Part shown: one piece after another, positions 18,471 through 27,976 of the stretch
Layout of the letters: the number at the start of each line of letters is the position of its first letter
How positions within the stretch are numbered: the stretch's first letter is position 1
Source of the DNA: Granulimonas faecalis
GTDB taxonomy: Bacteria; Actinomycetota; Coriobacteriia; Coriobacteriales; Atopobiaceae
Reading direction: 5' to 3'
Length of the DNA stretch: 64,000 bases
Assembly: GCF_022834715.1 (NCBI RefSeq)
Contig: NZ_BQKC01000001.1
Location: forward strand, 124,001-188,000
Made by a program: the position numbers and the translations under genes
The notes under the pieces: model-generated
Database searches by the model: none
Told to the model about the DNA's origin: nothing
What the model saw: only the letters and a program-made list of their open reading frames with translations

Positions 18471-19466
18471 ATGCCTAAGAAGAACTTCTACGACGTGCTG
18501 GGCGTCTCCCGCGACGCGTCGGCCGACGAGATCAAGAAATCCTTCCGCAAGCTGGCTCAGAAGCACCATCCCGACGCCGGTGGAGACGAGCAGAAGTTCA
18601 AGGAGATCTCCGAGGCGTACGAGACGCTCTCCGACCCCGAGAAGCGCAAGGAGTACGACCAGGTCCTGATGTTCGGGGGCATCCCCGGCGCCGACTTCGG
18701 CGGCGACGGCGGCCGCGGCCGAGCCTACACCTACACGGACGGCGGCTTCGACTTCTCCGACATCTTCAGCGGCTTCGGCGGCGGCGCCGCCTCAGCCCAG
18801 GACGACGGCGGCTTTGGCGGCTTCGACTTCTCGTCGATCTTCGGCGGGGGCAACCCCGGGAACCGCGTCCAAAAGGGCGGGGACCTTACCATGTCCATCG
18901 ACGTGACCTTCGAGGAGGCCCTCACGGGCGCCCAGCGCAAGGTCACCTACCGCATCCCGTCCACGGGCGAGGAGCAGAGCCTCACGGTCAAGATTCCGGC
19001 CGGCGCCGTCAACGGTGGCAAGCTGCGCTATCGCAAGCGCGGCGAGTTCGGGCGCAACGGTGGCGAGCGCGGCGACCTCGTGATCACCACTCGCGTGGCC
19101 GAGCACCCCGTCTTCAAGCGCGACGGCGCCGACGTCCGTATGGACCTGCCCATCTCCATCTACGAGGCCGCCCTCGGCGCCACGGTGGAGATCCCCACCC
19201 CCGAGGGCAAGACCGTGCGTCTCAAGGTGCCCAAGGCCACCCAGGACGGCAAGGTCTTCCGCTTCAAGGACCTGGGCGCGCCCAACGTCAAGAAGAAGGG
19301 CGCCAAGGGCGCCCTGTACGTGACGGTGAAGGTGGAGGTGCCCACGCGCCTCTCCAAGGAGGAGCGTGGCGCGCTCGAGGAGGCCCAGGCCGCCGACCAC
19401 CACGACTACCGCCGCGACATAGAGAAGCTCGTCAAGGACGCGGCCAAGGAGTCCAAGTCCAAGTAA
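18471..19466 (+). CDS. dnaJ: DnaJ-family cochaperone without zinc finger (class B)
   Basis: A 331-residue J protein. The J domain (residues 5-67) has HPD in KHHPDAGG. A Gly/Phe-rich region follows ([22 protein letters not shown]), then two beta-sandwich substrate domains starting [21 protein letters not shown]. The four CxxCxGxG zinc repeats of classical DnaJ are absent, so it resembles CbpA. It stimulates DnaK ATPase and delivers clients. It is the only J protein in this cluster. Confidence 0.93.
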   Translation: MPKKNFYDVLGVSRDASADEIKKSFRKLAQKHHPDAGGDEQKFKEISEAYETLSDPEKRKEYDQVLMFGGIPGADFGGDGGRGRAYTYTDGGFDFSDIFSGFGGGAASAQDDGGFGGFDFSSIFGGGNPGNRVQKGGDLTMSIDVTFEEALTGAQRKVTYRIPSTGEEQSLTVKIPAGAVNGGKLRYRKRGEFGRNGGERGDLVITTRVAEHPVFKRDGADVRMDLPISIYEAALGATVEIPTPEGKTVRLKVPKATQDGKVFRFKDLGAPNVKKKGAKGALYVTVKVEVPTRLSKEERGALEEAQAADHHDYRRDIEKLVKDAAKESKSK

Positions 19467-19506
19467 CGGCCTCCGGGCAGGCCTCGAATCTCTGGAGGAG
19501 GCAACG

Positions 19507-19935
19507 ATGAAAGAACCGCAGGGCCCCAAGGCCAACCGCACCAAGCCCCTCTACATGATCTCGGTGGCCGCCGAGCTCACCGGCATGCACCCGCAGACCC
19601 TCAGGGTCTACGAGCAGAAGGGCCTCGTCAGCCCCGGCCGCTCCCGGGGCAACACCAGGCTGTACAGCCAGGCGGACATCGACCGGCTGCACCTCATCGG
19701 CAGGCTCACCGACGAGGGCATCAACCTGGCCGGCGTGGTGCGCATCCTCGAGATGCGTGAGCGCGCCGAGGCCCGGGACGACGAGATCGACCAGCTGCGG
19801 GCGCGCGTCCGCGAGCTGGAGGACCAGGTCAGCGAGTTCCGCACCCAGGTCCGCATAACCGCCCTCGCCCCCTACGACGGCAAAGGGCCCGAGCAGGTCC
19901 TCCGTGGATTTCTTCGGGGCGACGTGGGTGACTGA
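19507..19935 (+). CDS. hspR: MerR-family heat-shock repressor HspR
   Basis: A 142-residue regulator. The MerR-type winged helix reads YMISVAAELTGMHPQTLRVYEQKGLVSPGRSRGNTRLYS, followed by a dimerisation coiled coil (EARDDEIDQLRARVRELEDQVSEF). Position after dnaJ and before clpB is the actinobacterial HspR setting, where the protein represses this cluster with DnaK as co-repressor (known for Streptomyces). Canonical HAIR operators were not recognised here. GGAGGAGG precedes the ATG. Confidence 0.93.
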   Translation: MKEPQGPKANRTKPLYMISVAAELTGMHPQTLRVYEQKGLVSPGRSRGNTRLYSQADIDRLHLIGRLTDEGINLAGVVRILEMRERAEARDDEIDQLRARVRELEDQVSEFRTQVRITALAPYDGKGPEQVLRGFLRGDVGD

Positions 19936-19947
19936 TTCAAAAGACCC

Positions 19948-19978
19948 GGGTTCGGGGGCAGAAGCCCCCACAGAACCC
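19948..19978 (+). terminator. Bulged hairpin between hspR and clpB
   Basis: GGGTTC-GGGGGC at 19948-19959 pairs with GCCCCC at 19964-19969 and GAACCC at 19973-19978, with a 3-base bulge. There is no T tract. It lies 29 bases before clpB and may attenuate read-through or control clpB translation. Confidence 0.4.
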
Positions 19979-20006
19979 CATCGATACGTGTAATGGGAGG
20001 TATCGC

Positions 20007-22667
20007 ATGAACGTCAACAAGCTCGCCGTCACCGCGGCCGAGGCCCTCCAGACGGCCCTCGGCATCGCGACCGACGTCGACGCAAGCGCCTGCGAGCCGG
20101 TGCACCTGCTCAAGGCGCTCCTGGCCTCAGGCGAGCGCAACCTCGACTCCATCATCGAGAAGATCGGCGCCAACCCCCGCTCCCTCGAGCACCAGGCCGA
20201 CGACGCCATCGCCAAGGAGCCCAAGGTCTCCGGCTCGGGCCTGTCGCAGATGGGGCTCTCGCGCGGCCTCGTGAAGGTCTTCGACGAGGCCGAGAAGCTC
20301 GCCGCCAAGATGGGCGACTCCTACGTGACCACCGAGCACCTTCTCGTGGCCCTCTGCGAGGACAAGGGTGCCGCCGGCTCCATCCTCAACGGTGCCGGCC
20401 TCACCGCCAAGCGCGTCCAGGCCGCCTACGAGGAGCTCCGCGGCGACGAGCACGTCACGAGCGCCGACGCCAAGCCGGAGTTCGAGGCCCTCGAGCGCTA
20501 CGGCCGCAACGTCACCGAGCTCGCCCGCATGGGCAAGCTCGACCCGGTGATCGGCCGTGTGGAGGAGATCCGCCGCACCGTCCAGGTGCTCTCGCGCCGC
20601 ACCAAGAACAACCCCGTCCTCATCGGCGAGCCCGGCGTGGGCAAGACAGCCATCGTCGAGGGCCTGGCCGAGCGCATCGTGGCCGGCGACGTGCCCTCCA
20701 CCCTCAAGGACAAGGACATCGTCGAGCTCGACATGAGCGCCCTCGTCGCCGGCGCCAAGTACCGCGGCGAGTTCGAGGAGCGCCTCAAGAGCGTGGTCAA
20801 GGAGGTGCAGAAGTCCGACGGCCAGGTGATCCTGTTCATCGACGAGCTGCACACCATCGTGGGCGCCGGGGCCACCGAGGGTTCCATGGACGCCGGCAAC
20901 ATCCTCAAGCCGGCCCTCGCCCGTGGCGAGCTGCGCGCCATCGGCGCCACCACCCTCGACGAGTACCGCAAGTACATCGAGAAGGACGCCGCCCTGGCCC
21001 GCCGCTTCCAGACCGTGCTCGTCTCCGAGCCCACGGTGGAGGACACCATCTCCATCCTCCGCGGCCTCAAGGAGAAGTACGAGATGCATCACGGCGTGCG
21101 CATCACGGACGCCGCCCTCGTCTCGGCCGCCGACCTCTCCAACCGCTACATCTCCGACCGCTTTCTGCCCGACAAGGCCATCGACCTCGTCGACGAGGCG
21201 GCCAGCCGCCTGCGCATGGAGCTCGACTCCATGCCGGCCGAGATCGACGCCCTCGACCGCCAGATGACCCAGATGCAGATCGAGGAGCAGGCCCTCATGA
21301 AGGAGGAGGACGCCGCCTCTAAGGACCGCCTGGAGCAGCTGCGCCGCGAGATGGCCGGCATGCGCGAGAAGCTGGACGGCGTGAAGGCCGCCTGGCAGAA
21401 CGAGAAGGGCGCCATCGACCGCGTACAGGACCTCAAGCGCCAGATCGACGAGGCCCACAGCGAGGAGGAGCGCGCCACGCGCTCCGGCGACCTCGCCCGC
21501 GCCTCCGAGTTGCGTTACGCCACCATCCCCGAGCTCCAGCGCCAGTACGACGAGGCCGAGAAGCTCCTCGAGGACAAGACCGACGACGGCATGCTCAAGG
21601 AGGAGGTCACCACCGGCGAGATCGCCGACGTGGTCTCCAGCTGGACCGGCGTGCCCGTGACCAAGATGATGCAGGGCGAGATGGACAAGCTGCAGAACCT
21701 CGAGGAGGAGCTGCACCGCCGCGTCATCGGTCAGGACGACGCCGTCAAGGCCGTGGCCGCCGCCGTGCGTCGTAGCCGTGCCGGCCTGTCCGACCCCGAC
21801 CGCCCCATCGGCAGCTTCTTCTTCCTCGGGCCCACCGGCGTGGGCAAGACCGAGCTCGCCAAGGCCCTCGCCGAGTACCTCTTCGACGATGAGCACGCCT
21901 TGGTGCGTATCGACATGTCCGAGTACATGGAGAAGTTCAGCGTCCAGCGCCTCATCGGCGCCCCTCCGGGATACGTGGGATACGACGAGGGCGGCCAGCT
22001 CACCGAGGCCGTCCGCAGGCGCCCCTACTCGGTCATCCTGCTCGACGAGATGGAGAAGGCCAACCCCGACGTCTTCAACATCCTGCTCCAGGTGCTCGAC
22101 GACGGCCGCCTCACCGACGGCCAGGGCCGTGTGGTGAGCTTCAAGAACACGATCATCATCATGACGAGCAACGTGGGCTCCCAGTACATCGCGAGCGCCA
22201 ACGCCATCGCCCACCCGGAGGAGGTCACCGAGCAGGTGAACGAGGCCCTGCGCGCCACGTTCAAGCCCGAGTTCCTCAACCGCATCGACGACGTCGTGGT
22301 CTTCCACGCCCTCATGCTCGACGACATCGAGAAGATCGTGGACATCCAGCTCGCCGACGTGCGCGACCGCCTGGCCAACCAGCGCATCAAGCTGCGCCTG
22401 ACCCCGGCCGCCGTCCAGGCCCTGGCCCTCGAGGGCCTCGACCCGGTCTTCGGCGCCCGCCCGCTCAAGCGCCTCATCCAGCGCCAGGTCGTGGACAACG
22501 TGGCCACGCTCGTCATCAACGGCCGCGTGCGCGAGGGCGACACCGTGTGTGTGGACGTGGACGAGGCCAACGGCTTCCACGCCAGGCTCGACGACGCCAC
22601 GCCCGAGGAGGCGGAGGCCGACGTCGAGGAGGCCGTGGAGCCCGACGACGTGCACATCCAGGAGTAG
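20007..22667 (+). CDS. clpB: ClpB disaggregase
   Basis: An 886-residue Hsp100 ATPase that resolubilises aggregates with DnaK. The N domain covers residues 1-150. AAA1 has Walker A GEPGVGKT and Walker [11 protein letters not shown]. The middle coiled coil (about residues 410-540) marks ClpB rather than ClpA/C. AAA2 has [14 protein letters not shown] and [10 protein letters not shown]. The acidic C-terminus ends DDVHIQE. Start MNVNKLAV has GGGAGG upstream. It is the last gene of the heat-shock cluster. Confidence 0.97.
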   Translation: MNVNKLAVTAAEALQTALGIATDVDASACEPVHLLKALLASGERNLDSIIEKIGANPRSLEHQADDAIAKEPKVSGSGLSQMGLSRGLVKVFDEAEKLAAKMGDSYVTTEHLLVALCEDKGAAGSILNGAGLTAKRVQAAYEELRGDEHVTSADAKPEFEALERYGRNVTELARMGKLDPVIGRVEEIRRTVQVLSRRTKNNPVLIGEPGVGKTAIVEGLAERIVAGDVPSTLKDKDIVELDMSALVAGAKYRGEFEERLKSVVKEVQKSDGQVILFIDELHTIVGAGATEGSMDAGNILKPALARGELRAIGATTLDEYRKYIEKDAALARRFQTVLVSEPTVEDTISILRGLKEKYEMHHGVRITDAALVSAADLSNRYISDRFLPDKAIDLVDEAASRLRMELDSMPAEIDALDRQMTQMQIEEQALMKEEDAASKDRLEQLRREMAGMREKLDGVKAAWQNEKGAIDRVQDLKRQIDEAHSEEERATRSGDLARASELRYATIPELQRQYDEAEKLLEDKTDDGMLKEEVTTGEIADVVSSWTGVPVTKMMQGEMDKLQNLEEELHRRVIGQDDAVKAVAAAVRRSRAGLSDPDRPIGSFFFLGPTGVGKTELAKALAEYLFDDEHALVRIDMSEYMEKFSVQRLIGAPPGYVGYDEGGQLTEAVRRRPYSVILLDEMEKANPDVFNILLQVLDDGRLTDGQGRVVSFKNTIIIMTSNVGSQYIASANAIAHPEEVTEQVNEALRATFKPEFLNRIDDVVVFHALMLDDIEKIVDIQLADVRDRLANQRIKLRLTPAAVQALALEGLDPVFGARPLKRLIQRQVVDNVATLVINGRVREGDTVCVDVDEANGFHARLDDATPEEAEADVEEAVEPDDVHIQE

Positions 22668-22690
22668 CTCCCTGGTCGCATCGAATTGCC

Positions 22691-22728
22691 GAGGAGGGGT
22701 CCGTGCCCGGTGGCGCGGGCCCCTCCTC
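22691..22728 (+). terminator. Terminator of clpB, left copy of a duplicated hairpin
   Basis: GAGGAGGGG at 22691 pairs with CCCCTCCTC at 22720-22728 around a GC-rich interior. A near-identical copy (about two differences over ~38 bases) lies at 26113-26154. The four genes between the copies are AT-richer, so the pair may mark the ends of an inserted segment. Confidence 0.75.
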
Positions 22729-22732
22729 CTTC

Positions 22733-23329
22733 CTAGTCCAACGCCCTTTGCTCCTCAGTAAGGCTGGTCAAGATGCGCGTGCCTTCCAGCCTGCATCCTG
22801 GAGACGTTTCAAAAAGCTCGTTGGAAAGTGGCGTCAGTCTGTCGAGGACGTTGGGCGATTGGAGGACGGCCACGCCCTCCTCAAAACGGTCGGCTCGTTC
22901 TAACGCTATTTGTTTGCCATCGGTGAGAAACGCCAAGGCTTGGGTGTGTCGCGACTCCCACGTCAGTGTTTCGTGGTCGTAGTATTTGACGATGTCGGTC
23001 ACCGCAACGATGTCGTTTATGGGCTTGCCGATGGTCATCCGCACATCGAAGGCGCCATCGAGGTCGTTTGCCTCGTCGGCGGTCAGGTCGAATGCAAACA
23101 GTCGGCTGACCTCCTCACGAGAGCCTAAGTAGTCGATGGTCTCGAGCTCGGTAACGATAAGCCAACGCTCTGCTCCGATTTGGACCTCGGTGCCACGGTA
23201 GGAGATGGGGTTGTAGAGGAGCCTGTCATGGCAGCATGCTACGAGCTGCTGTCCGATAAGGCCCTTGAGCTGATTCAGGGTCTTCTGGGGGATAGTCTGG
23301 TCGATGATAGTGGTCGTTGGCACGGTCAT
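22733..23329 (-). CDS. Island protein of unknown function (third gene of DUF4417 operon)
   Basis: A 198-residue soluble protein I do not recognise. It has mixed alpha/beta character, no signal peptide and no obvious nuclease or ATPase motif. A segment reading VAVTDIVKYYDHETLTWESRHTQ is rich in conserved-looking aromatic and charged residues. Its start overlaps the stop of the preceding gene by 4 bases, so it is translationally coupled. Its stop lies 4 bases from the duplicated terminator. Base composition is lower in GC than clpB. Confidence 0.65.
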   Translation of the reverse strand: MTVPTTTIIDQTIPQKTLNQLKGLIGQQLVACCHDRLLYNPISYRGTEVQIGAERWLIVTELETIDYLGSREEVSRLFAFDLTADEANDLDGAFDVRMTIGKPINDIVAVTDIVKYYDHETLTWESRHTQALAFLTDGKQIALERADRFEEGVAVLQSPNVLDRLTPLSNELFETSPGCRLEGTRILTSLTEEQRALD

Positions 23330-23715
23330 CTCGCCTCCCTGCGGATTACAAAGTGGATTTTCTGACTCCGTATTTCCCCTGACCCGGTGGACCTACGTAC
23401 GTTAATGCTGATGGCGGGTGAACCGTCACTGGTACTTACCTTACGGAAGGTAATGACGGAGCCGTCGACGAGGGTTGTCCGGACCCCGTTGCCCCCGGGG
23501 AGTGGTTGTTCAACGCCGCCTGACGATATACGTAAGTAGAAGTCGGTTGCGGTTTCTAGGGGCGCGTCTGAGACGATGTTACGAATCGACGGGTCTCTGC
23601 TCAGGCCCTGAACACCAAACAGTCCGTTGTTGATCGGATAAAGGCGCAGCATGCCGTCGACGTTGTTTAGAAGGCCGCTGGTTGGAAAGGTGTTTCCAGT
23701 GTTGTCCTCTCCCAT
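23326..23715 (-). CDS. Island protein of unknown function (second gene of DUF4417 operon)
   Basis: A 129-residue, likely beta-rich small protein (repeated short stretches such as VRTTLVDGSVITFRKVS and ISINVRRSTGSGEIRSQ). No family is recognised and there is no export signal. It begins 6 bases after the DUF4417 gene and overlaps the next gene by 4 bases, so the three are one operon. Confidence 0.65.
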   Translation of the reverse strand: MGEDNTGNTFPTSGLLNNVDGMLRLYPINNGLFGVQGLSRDPSIRNIVSDAPLETATDFYLRISSGGVEQPLPGGNGVRTTLVDGSVITFRKVSTSDGSPAISINVRRSTGSGEIRSQKIHFVIRREAR

Positions 23716-23721
23716 TGCTGC

Positions 23722-24459
23722 TCACCCCTTGGCCCGGTGCTCGGTTGTCCAGTCGGGGTAATAAACAAACTTTGTCCTATCTTGTAGTCCTTCAAAAATG
23801 CGACCAGGACGAGCGCCATATACAAGCACGGTTGACGGAGAGACAGTCTCTATCATCTTTGTGAGGCCAGTCAGGAAGAAATCTTGCTGTTTATGGGACT
23901 TGCATACTCCGTATGTGCCAACGGCGACTATTCCGCCGTGAACCAAGCCGTCAAAGCAATAGCTAAAGCTTGCTTCATCCGACCAGCGGACAGTGGGAAT
24001 CACAGGGATGTTGTGTCTTTGGCATTGGAAGCCAACCGCCCTGCTGTAAAAGACCGAGCAGGCGTTTAGGCAGTTGACGCTGGGTCTCTCCAGACTGAAG
24101 TCAGGGGTCAGGATTCCATCGAAAGAGGAGAGGATGGGTATCGCCGATGCAAGGTTGTCGACGATGCCGTTAAATAAACTGTCCTTGATGAAAAAGTGGA
24201 CATAGCCGTGAGACCTGCCATTTCGAAGCTCCGCTGCTGCTCGATCGAAGGGGACAAGTCGCGAGGGGATGTCGGGGGCTGGGCACTCCATCATCTGGGG
24301 AATCCCCATTGGCCCGACGAGCCGGGCATTGTCTGCAAGCTCTGAATGCATGCCGCTTCCTGCCGCGATGCGACTGCGCTTGCGCATGCCCTTTGAAGCG
24401 TTTTGTTTCGAGGAGCCCTTTGTCGCGGGCTTCGCTTCGAACAGAGATGGTTGAAACAT
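23722..24459 (-). CDS. DUF4417-domain protein, first gene of island operon
   Basis: A 245-residue protein. A basic, disordered N-terminus (residues 1-50) precedes a DUF4417-like domain. The recognisable features are FDGILTPDFSLERPS, VIPTVRWSDEASFSYCFDG, then GIVAVGTYGVCK and VLVYGARPGRIFEGL. I know this pattern from phage- and mobile-element-linked proteins of unknown function. GGGAGG lies 8 bases before ATG. It opens a three-gene leftward operon and faces the ATPase gene divergently across 319 bases. Confidence 0.7.
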   Translation of the reverse strand: MFQPSLFEAKPATKGSSKQNASKGMRKRSRIAAGSGMHSELADNARLVGPMGIPQMMECPAPDIPSRLVPFDRAAAELRNGRSHGYVHFFIKDSLFNGIVDNLASAIPILSSFDGILTPDFSLERPSVNCLNACSVFYSRAVGFQCQRHNIPVIPTVRWSDEASFSYCFDGLVHGGIVAVGTYGVCKSHKQQDFFLTGLTKMIETVSPSTVLVYGARPGRIFEGLQDRTKFVYYPDWTTEHRAKG

Positions 24460-24778
24460 TGTTTAGCCTCCCATCTTCACACTGATTGGAAGACGAGGCC
24501 CTGCGAAGCAGTTGACCGACAGGTGGCGTCGACCGTACACTGCTGATGTGATTGGGGTCTTGGGCCTCGTTGGGCTCGTTCCTGTTGGCGCAGGGGCGAG
24601 CCGTTTTTGTCTGGGCGGTCATGTCATAGGTAGTCCCTCCTTTCCTGGGTCCACGGTACCTCTTTAGATGGTGCTGTGCAATATAAATCGATATTTCCGA
24701 TTTACTGACTACAAATAAAGAGAGTCGACATGTAAAATATGTCTATCCGAAACAGCTCTTCGCAGAGGATGAGGGACT
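24460..24778. promoter_or_regulatory. Divergent promoter region of the island
   Basis: This 319-base gap separates the DUF4417 operon from the ATPase gene. The right half is AT-rich (24670-24745) with TATAAA-like sequences. A dyad GACAT-N7-ATGTC lies at 24727-24743, close to where a shared regulator could bind. I see no convincing small gene in it. Confidence 0.4.
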
Positions 24779-26086
24779 ATGCTCCTGACGATGAAGATCA
24801 AGAATTGGAAGACGTTCAAAAACGAAGTCACCTTCTCCATGGAGGCGTCAAGAGAGAGAAAGCACTCCAATCAGGTGGCGCGGCTGTCTTCCATGTATGG
24901 GAAGAGGAGAGTGCTTCCTGCGGCGGCCATTTTTGGATATAACGCCGCAGGTAAGACCTCGCTTCTTGAGGCGCTTAGCTTTTTAAAGAATCTTGTGGTT
25001 ATTGGCACTCAGGTCAATCAGGCAATTCCGGTGAGGAGTTACCAGCTCGATCAAGAGTGTTCTCACGCTCCTACTTTTATTGAATTAAGAATCGTTAAGG
25101 AAGGCCATATATATCGATATGCAGTGTCCCTGACGCGGGGGTATGTTGAGAAGGAGCAGCTCTTTCTGGAGCGTACGCGAAGTGAGGAGCTGATTTTTAG
25201 CAGATTGGGCGACAGGGTCGAGTTTGGAAAAATGTACGACACCGAAAGGCATCGTTTCATTGCGGAAAGTACAAGGAGAAATCAACTCTTTCTACATAAC
25301 GCTGTGGAGCAAAATGCCGAGTCGTTTCGGCCTGCCTTTGATTGGTTCGCCGCTGTATTGAGGATCGAGGGCGTAGAGGACCATGGCGCTCCGTACACCA
25401 GCGTGTTGGTGAGAGACGACTTTCGTCAGTTTATCAATGAGAAGCTGAGAGACTACGGGACCGGAGCAGAGGAGTTGAGCCTCGATCATGTTCCAAAAGA
25501 GGCCATCGGGGTTCCGGTCGAGTTTCTCGATTCTGCTCTTGCAGCTGTTCCGCCAGGGGAAGAGGGGTCCATTCAAATACGGGTCGACAAGGGGGATGCA
25601 AAGGGGCCTGAAATTTATATAATTATGGTTCGTGACTCTTTCGCTGATTACTATAAGGCCACATTGCGTCACCGGTGCTCTGACGGAGAAGGAATACGAT
25701 TCGAGATGGGAGAGGAATCGACCGGCACTCAAAGGCTCGTCGAGCTACTTCCGATTTTTTTCGACTTGTGCGCCAAAGGAACGCCGGAACACAGTCACGA
25801 GCTTGTGTGGCTTATTGACGAGCTGGGACGGAGCTTTCACACGTCAATGACCTTAGGTTTGGTGCGCGAATACCTGGATTCGTGCAACAGCAACACGAGG
25901 CACCAGCTCATCTTTACGACCCACGACCTTCTGCTCATGAGCGATGACTCCATGCGCAGGGATGAACTTTGGGTGTGCAGCAAGGACCCTACGGAAGGGT
26001 CGGAGGTTGTTTGCATCGGGAAGCATCCACGGACAAGAACAGACTCGGATATCCTCAAGCTATATATGGAAGAGGTATATCGATAG
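24779..26086 (+). CDS. AAA_15/AAA_21-type (OLD/RloA-like) ATPase
   Basis: A 435-residue ABC-type ATPase. Walker A is GYNAAGKTS at residues 53-61; a signature-like segment ESTGTQRLVELLP precedes Walker B VWLIDELGRS, and the H-loop is FTTHDLLLMSD. The N-terminal KIKNWKTFKNEVTF is typical of stand-alone ATPases found in anti-phage systems and mobile elements. No TOPRIM nuclease domain is visible, and no RloB, HNH or DUF4276 partner follows. It is strongly AT-rich compared with neighbours, suggesting acquisition. AGGATGAGGG precedes the chosen ATG; a second ATG at 24791 is possible. Confidence 0.8.
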   Translation: MLLTMKIKNWKTFKNEVTFSMEASRERKHSNQVARLSSMYGKRRVLPAAAIFGYNAAGKTSLLEALSFLKNLVVIGTQVNQAIPVRSYQLDQECSHAPTFIELRIVKEGHIYRYAVSLTRGYVEKEQLFLERTRSEELIFSRLGDRVEFGKMYDTERHRFIAESTRRNQLFLHNAVEQNAESFRPAFDWFAAVLRIEGVEDHGAPYTSVLVRDDFRQFINEKLRDYGTGAEELSLDHVPKEAIGVPVEFLDSALAAVPPGEEGSIQIRVDKGDAKGPEIYIIMVRDSFADYYKATLRHRCSDGEGIRFEMGEESTGTQRLVELLPIFFDLCAKGTPEHSHELVWLIDELGRSFHTSMTLGLVREYLDSCNSNTRHQLIFTTHDLLLMSDDSMRRDELWVCSKDPTEGSEVVCIGKHPRTRTDSDILKLYMEEVYR

Positions 26087-26112
26087 TAATTCGACTATAT
26101 ACGTCAATCGTC

Positions 26113-26154
26113 GCGAGGAGGGGCCCGTGCCTGGTGGCGCGGGCCCCTCCTCGC
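26113..26154 (+). terminator. Right copy of the duplicated hairpin, terminator of the ATPase gene
   Basis: Perfect 15-base arms at 26113-26127 (GCGAGGAGGGGCCCG) and 26140-26154. The sequence matches the clpB terminator at 22691-22728 apart from about two bases. The ATPase gene stops 27 bases upstream. Confidence 0.75.
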
Positions 26155-26299
26155 ATGCTGCGGGGCGCCCCGGAACGGGAATGAAGGGGTGGAGGCCCTC
26201 GGGCGGTCCCGTGCCGGGCTACCGTGAGAGGGCCGTTAGCGGGATAATTGCCCCGGATTCTTCAACGCGTGTGCCGCACGGAGTCGGCTGGAGGACTGC

Positions 26300-27976
26300 A
26301 TGATCTGCGACGGCTGCGGCCACGGGCTGCCTGACAACGCCAAGTTCTGCCCCGAGTGCGGGCGGCCGGTGACACCGGCGCCTGCCGACGATACCCCGGC
26401 CGACAAGAGCGACGCCGGCGACCTGACGGGCGCGCCCCGGGAGGCGTCCTCGGCCCCCGAGACCGACGGCGTCCCGCCCACGGCGTCCATCCCCAAGGCC
26501 GAGCCGGCCCCGGTGCCGGACGGCCTCGAGGTCACCCGCGAGCAGGCCCGTCCGCGGGACCTCGACGAGGCCGCCGGCGACACCGTCGAGGTCCCGTTCG
26601 ACCCCGCCGCCACGGGCGCCTTCCCCGGAGAGACCGCCCCGGTCTTCCCCGTGCCCCCGGAGCCCGCCGCTGCCAAAAGTCGCTCGTCCCGGCTCGGGCT
26701 CGTTTCGGCCGTCGCCGTGTTCCTCGCCGCCCTGGCGCTGCTCGCGGCCTTCGTCACCTGGCGAATGGAGCTCTGGGGCGGCCGCACCCTGCCCGACACC
26801 GTGGGCATGGACCAGGCCCAGGCCACCCAGCTCCTGCAGGACGGGGGCTTCTCGGTGGCGACGTCCGACGTGGTCTCCGACGGCAACGTGGGCAAGGTCG
26901 TGGAGCAGGATCCGGCCCCCGGCCGCCGTGTGGACCCCGGCACCGTGGTCGCGCTGGGCGTGGGCGTGGAGCGCTCCGTCCCCGACGTGGAGGGCATGAA
27001 CCTCGACGACGCCAAGCAGGCCCTGGAGAAGCGGGGCATCGCGCGCCTGCGCATCGAGTACGAGAACTCCGACAGCGAGGAGGGCACGGTCATCTCGGCG
27101 TCGCCCGCCGCCGGCACCGTGGTGACCGAGAACGACGTCGTGACCCTCGTGGTGGCCCAGCCCTACACCGTGCCCGACGTCGCGGGCCTCTCGAGCGAGG
27201 AGGCCCATGAGGCCGTGGCGCGGGCCGGGCTCACGCCCAAGGAGGTGCTCGTGGCCTCCGACGAGGAGTCGGGCACCGTGGTGTCCACCGACCCCGGCGC
27301 CGGCGCCACCCTCAAGCAGGGCGCCACGGTCACGCTCAACGTGAGCTCGCCGTACCCCTCCACCCCCTACGCCGTGACCGAGTACCTCTCCTGCCGGCCG
27401 CAGGACCTCTCCACCTACCTGCGCGATCGCGGCTACTCCATACGCTACGGCGCCTCCAAGGACAACGCCGCCACCATGACGTGGGCCGGACCCGCGGCCG
27501 ACCCCGAGGTCGTGGTGGGGCCCAACCCCTTCGCCCGCTACGAGGGCTTCCAGTTCTGGGCCACGGACGCCCTGGCCGCCGGCGCCTCCGTCGACGGCGT
27601 GCGCCTGCAGGTCACGCAGGAGAGCGCCCCCGCCGACGTCGGCACCCTCAAGGTGGACCAGTCGTGCGTCAACGCGCTCATGAATGCTTGCGGCCTCAAG
27701 GCGTCGTCGGGCACCACGACGGTGGCCACGCCGCAGACCGTGACGCCCAAGATGAAGGACGCCCCCGACTTCGTGGCCAAGGCCGGCACCTCGGGCGACA
27801 CCGTGTGGGCCGTGGTGGTGTGGCGCCAGGGCGACGCGGTGCAGGCCGCCGTGTGCGCGGCGCCCACCGAGGCGCTGGAGGGCAACCTCAAGAAGGAGTC
27901 GGTGGACCTGGGGCACTACGGCGACTCCATGGCCAACCTGGCGGCGTCCTACATCGTGGGGGAGGCTGGGCGGTGA
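26300..27976 (+). CDS. Zinc-ribbon membrane protein with three PASTA domains
   Basis: A 558-residue protein. The N-terminal zinc ribbon is CDGCGHGLPDNAKFCPECG (residues 3-21). A disordered Pro/Asp/Glu linker leads to one membrane segment (about residues 131-153) and three PASTA repeats outside (starting LPDTVGM, VPDVEGM and VPDVAGL, about residues 161-360). A unique C-terminal domain of ~190 residues follows. PASTA units bind peptidoglycan or muropeptides in kinases and PBPs; here the kinase domain is replaced by a zinc ribbon. Its stop overlaps the next small gene. The likely role is envelope sensing or cell-wall assembly (inference). Confidence 0.8.
   Translation: MICDGCGHGLPDNAKFCPECGRPVTPAPADDTPADKSDAGDLTGAPREASSAPETDGVPPTASIPKAEPAPVPDGLEVTREQARPRDLDEAAGDTVEVPFDPAATGAFPGETAPVFPVPPEPAAAKSRSSRLGLVSAVAVFLAALALLAAFVTWRMELWGGRTLPDTVGMDQAQATQLLQDGGFSVATSDVVSDGNVGKVVEQDPAPGRRVDPGTVVALGVGVERSVPDVEGMNLDDAKQALEKRGIARLRIEYENSDSEEGTVISASPAAGTVVTENDVVTLVVAQPYTVPDVAGLSSEEAHEAVARAGLTPKEVLVASDEESGTVVSTDPGAGATLKQGATVTLNVSSPYPSTPYAVTEYLSCRPQDLSTYLRDRGYSIRYGASKDNAATMTWAGPAADPEVVVGPNPFARYEGFQFWATDALAAGASVDGVRLQVTQESAPADVGTLKVDQSCVNALMNACGLKASSGTTTVATPQTVTPKMKDAPDFVAKAGTSGDTVWAVVVWRQGDAVQAAVCAAPTEALEGNLKKESVDLGHYGDSMANLAASYIVGEAGR

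Noticed and set aside
20127-22655. Long minus-strand open frame opposite clpB
   Set aside because: It is fully antisense to clpB, which has all family motifs. High third-position GC keeps the opposite frame free of stops.
24170-24622. Alternative minus-strand frame across the start of the DUF4417 gene
   Set aside because: It runs in a different frame through the DUF4417 coding sequence and has no recognisable domain. The DUF4417 frame has a ribosome site and a family match.
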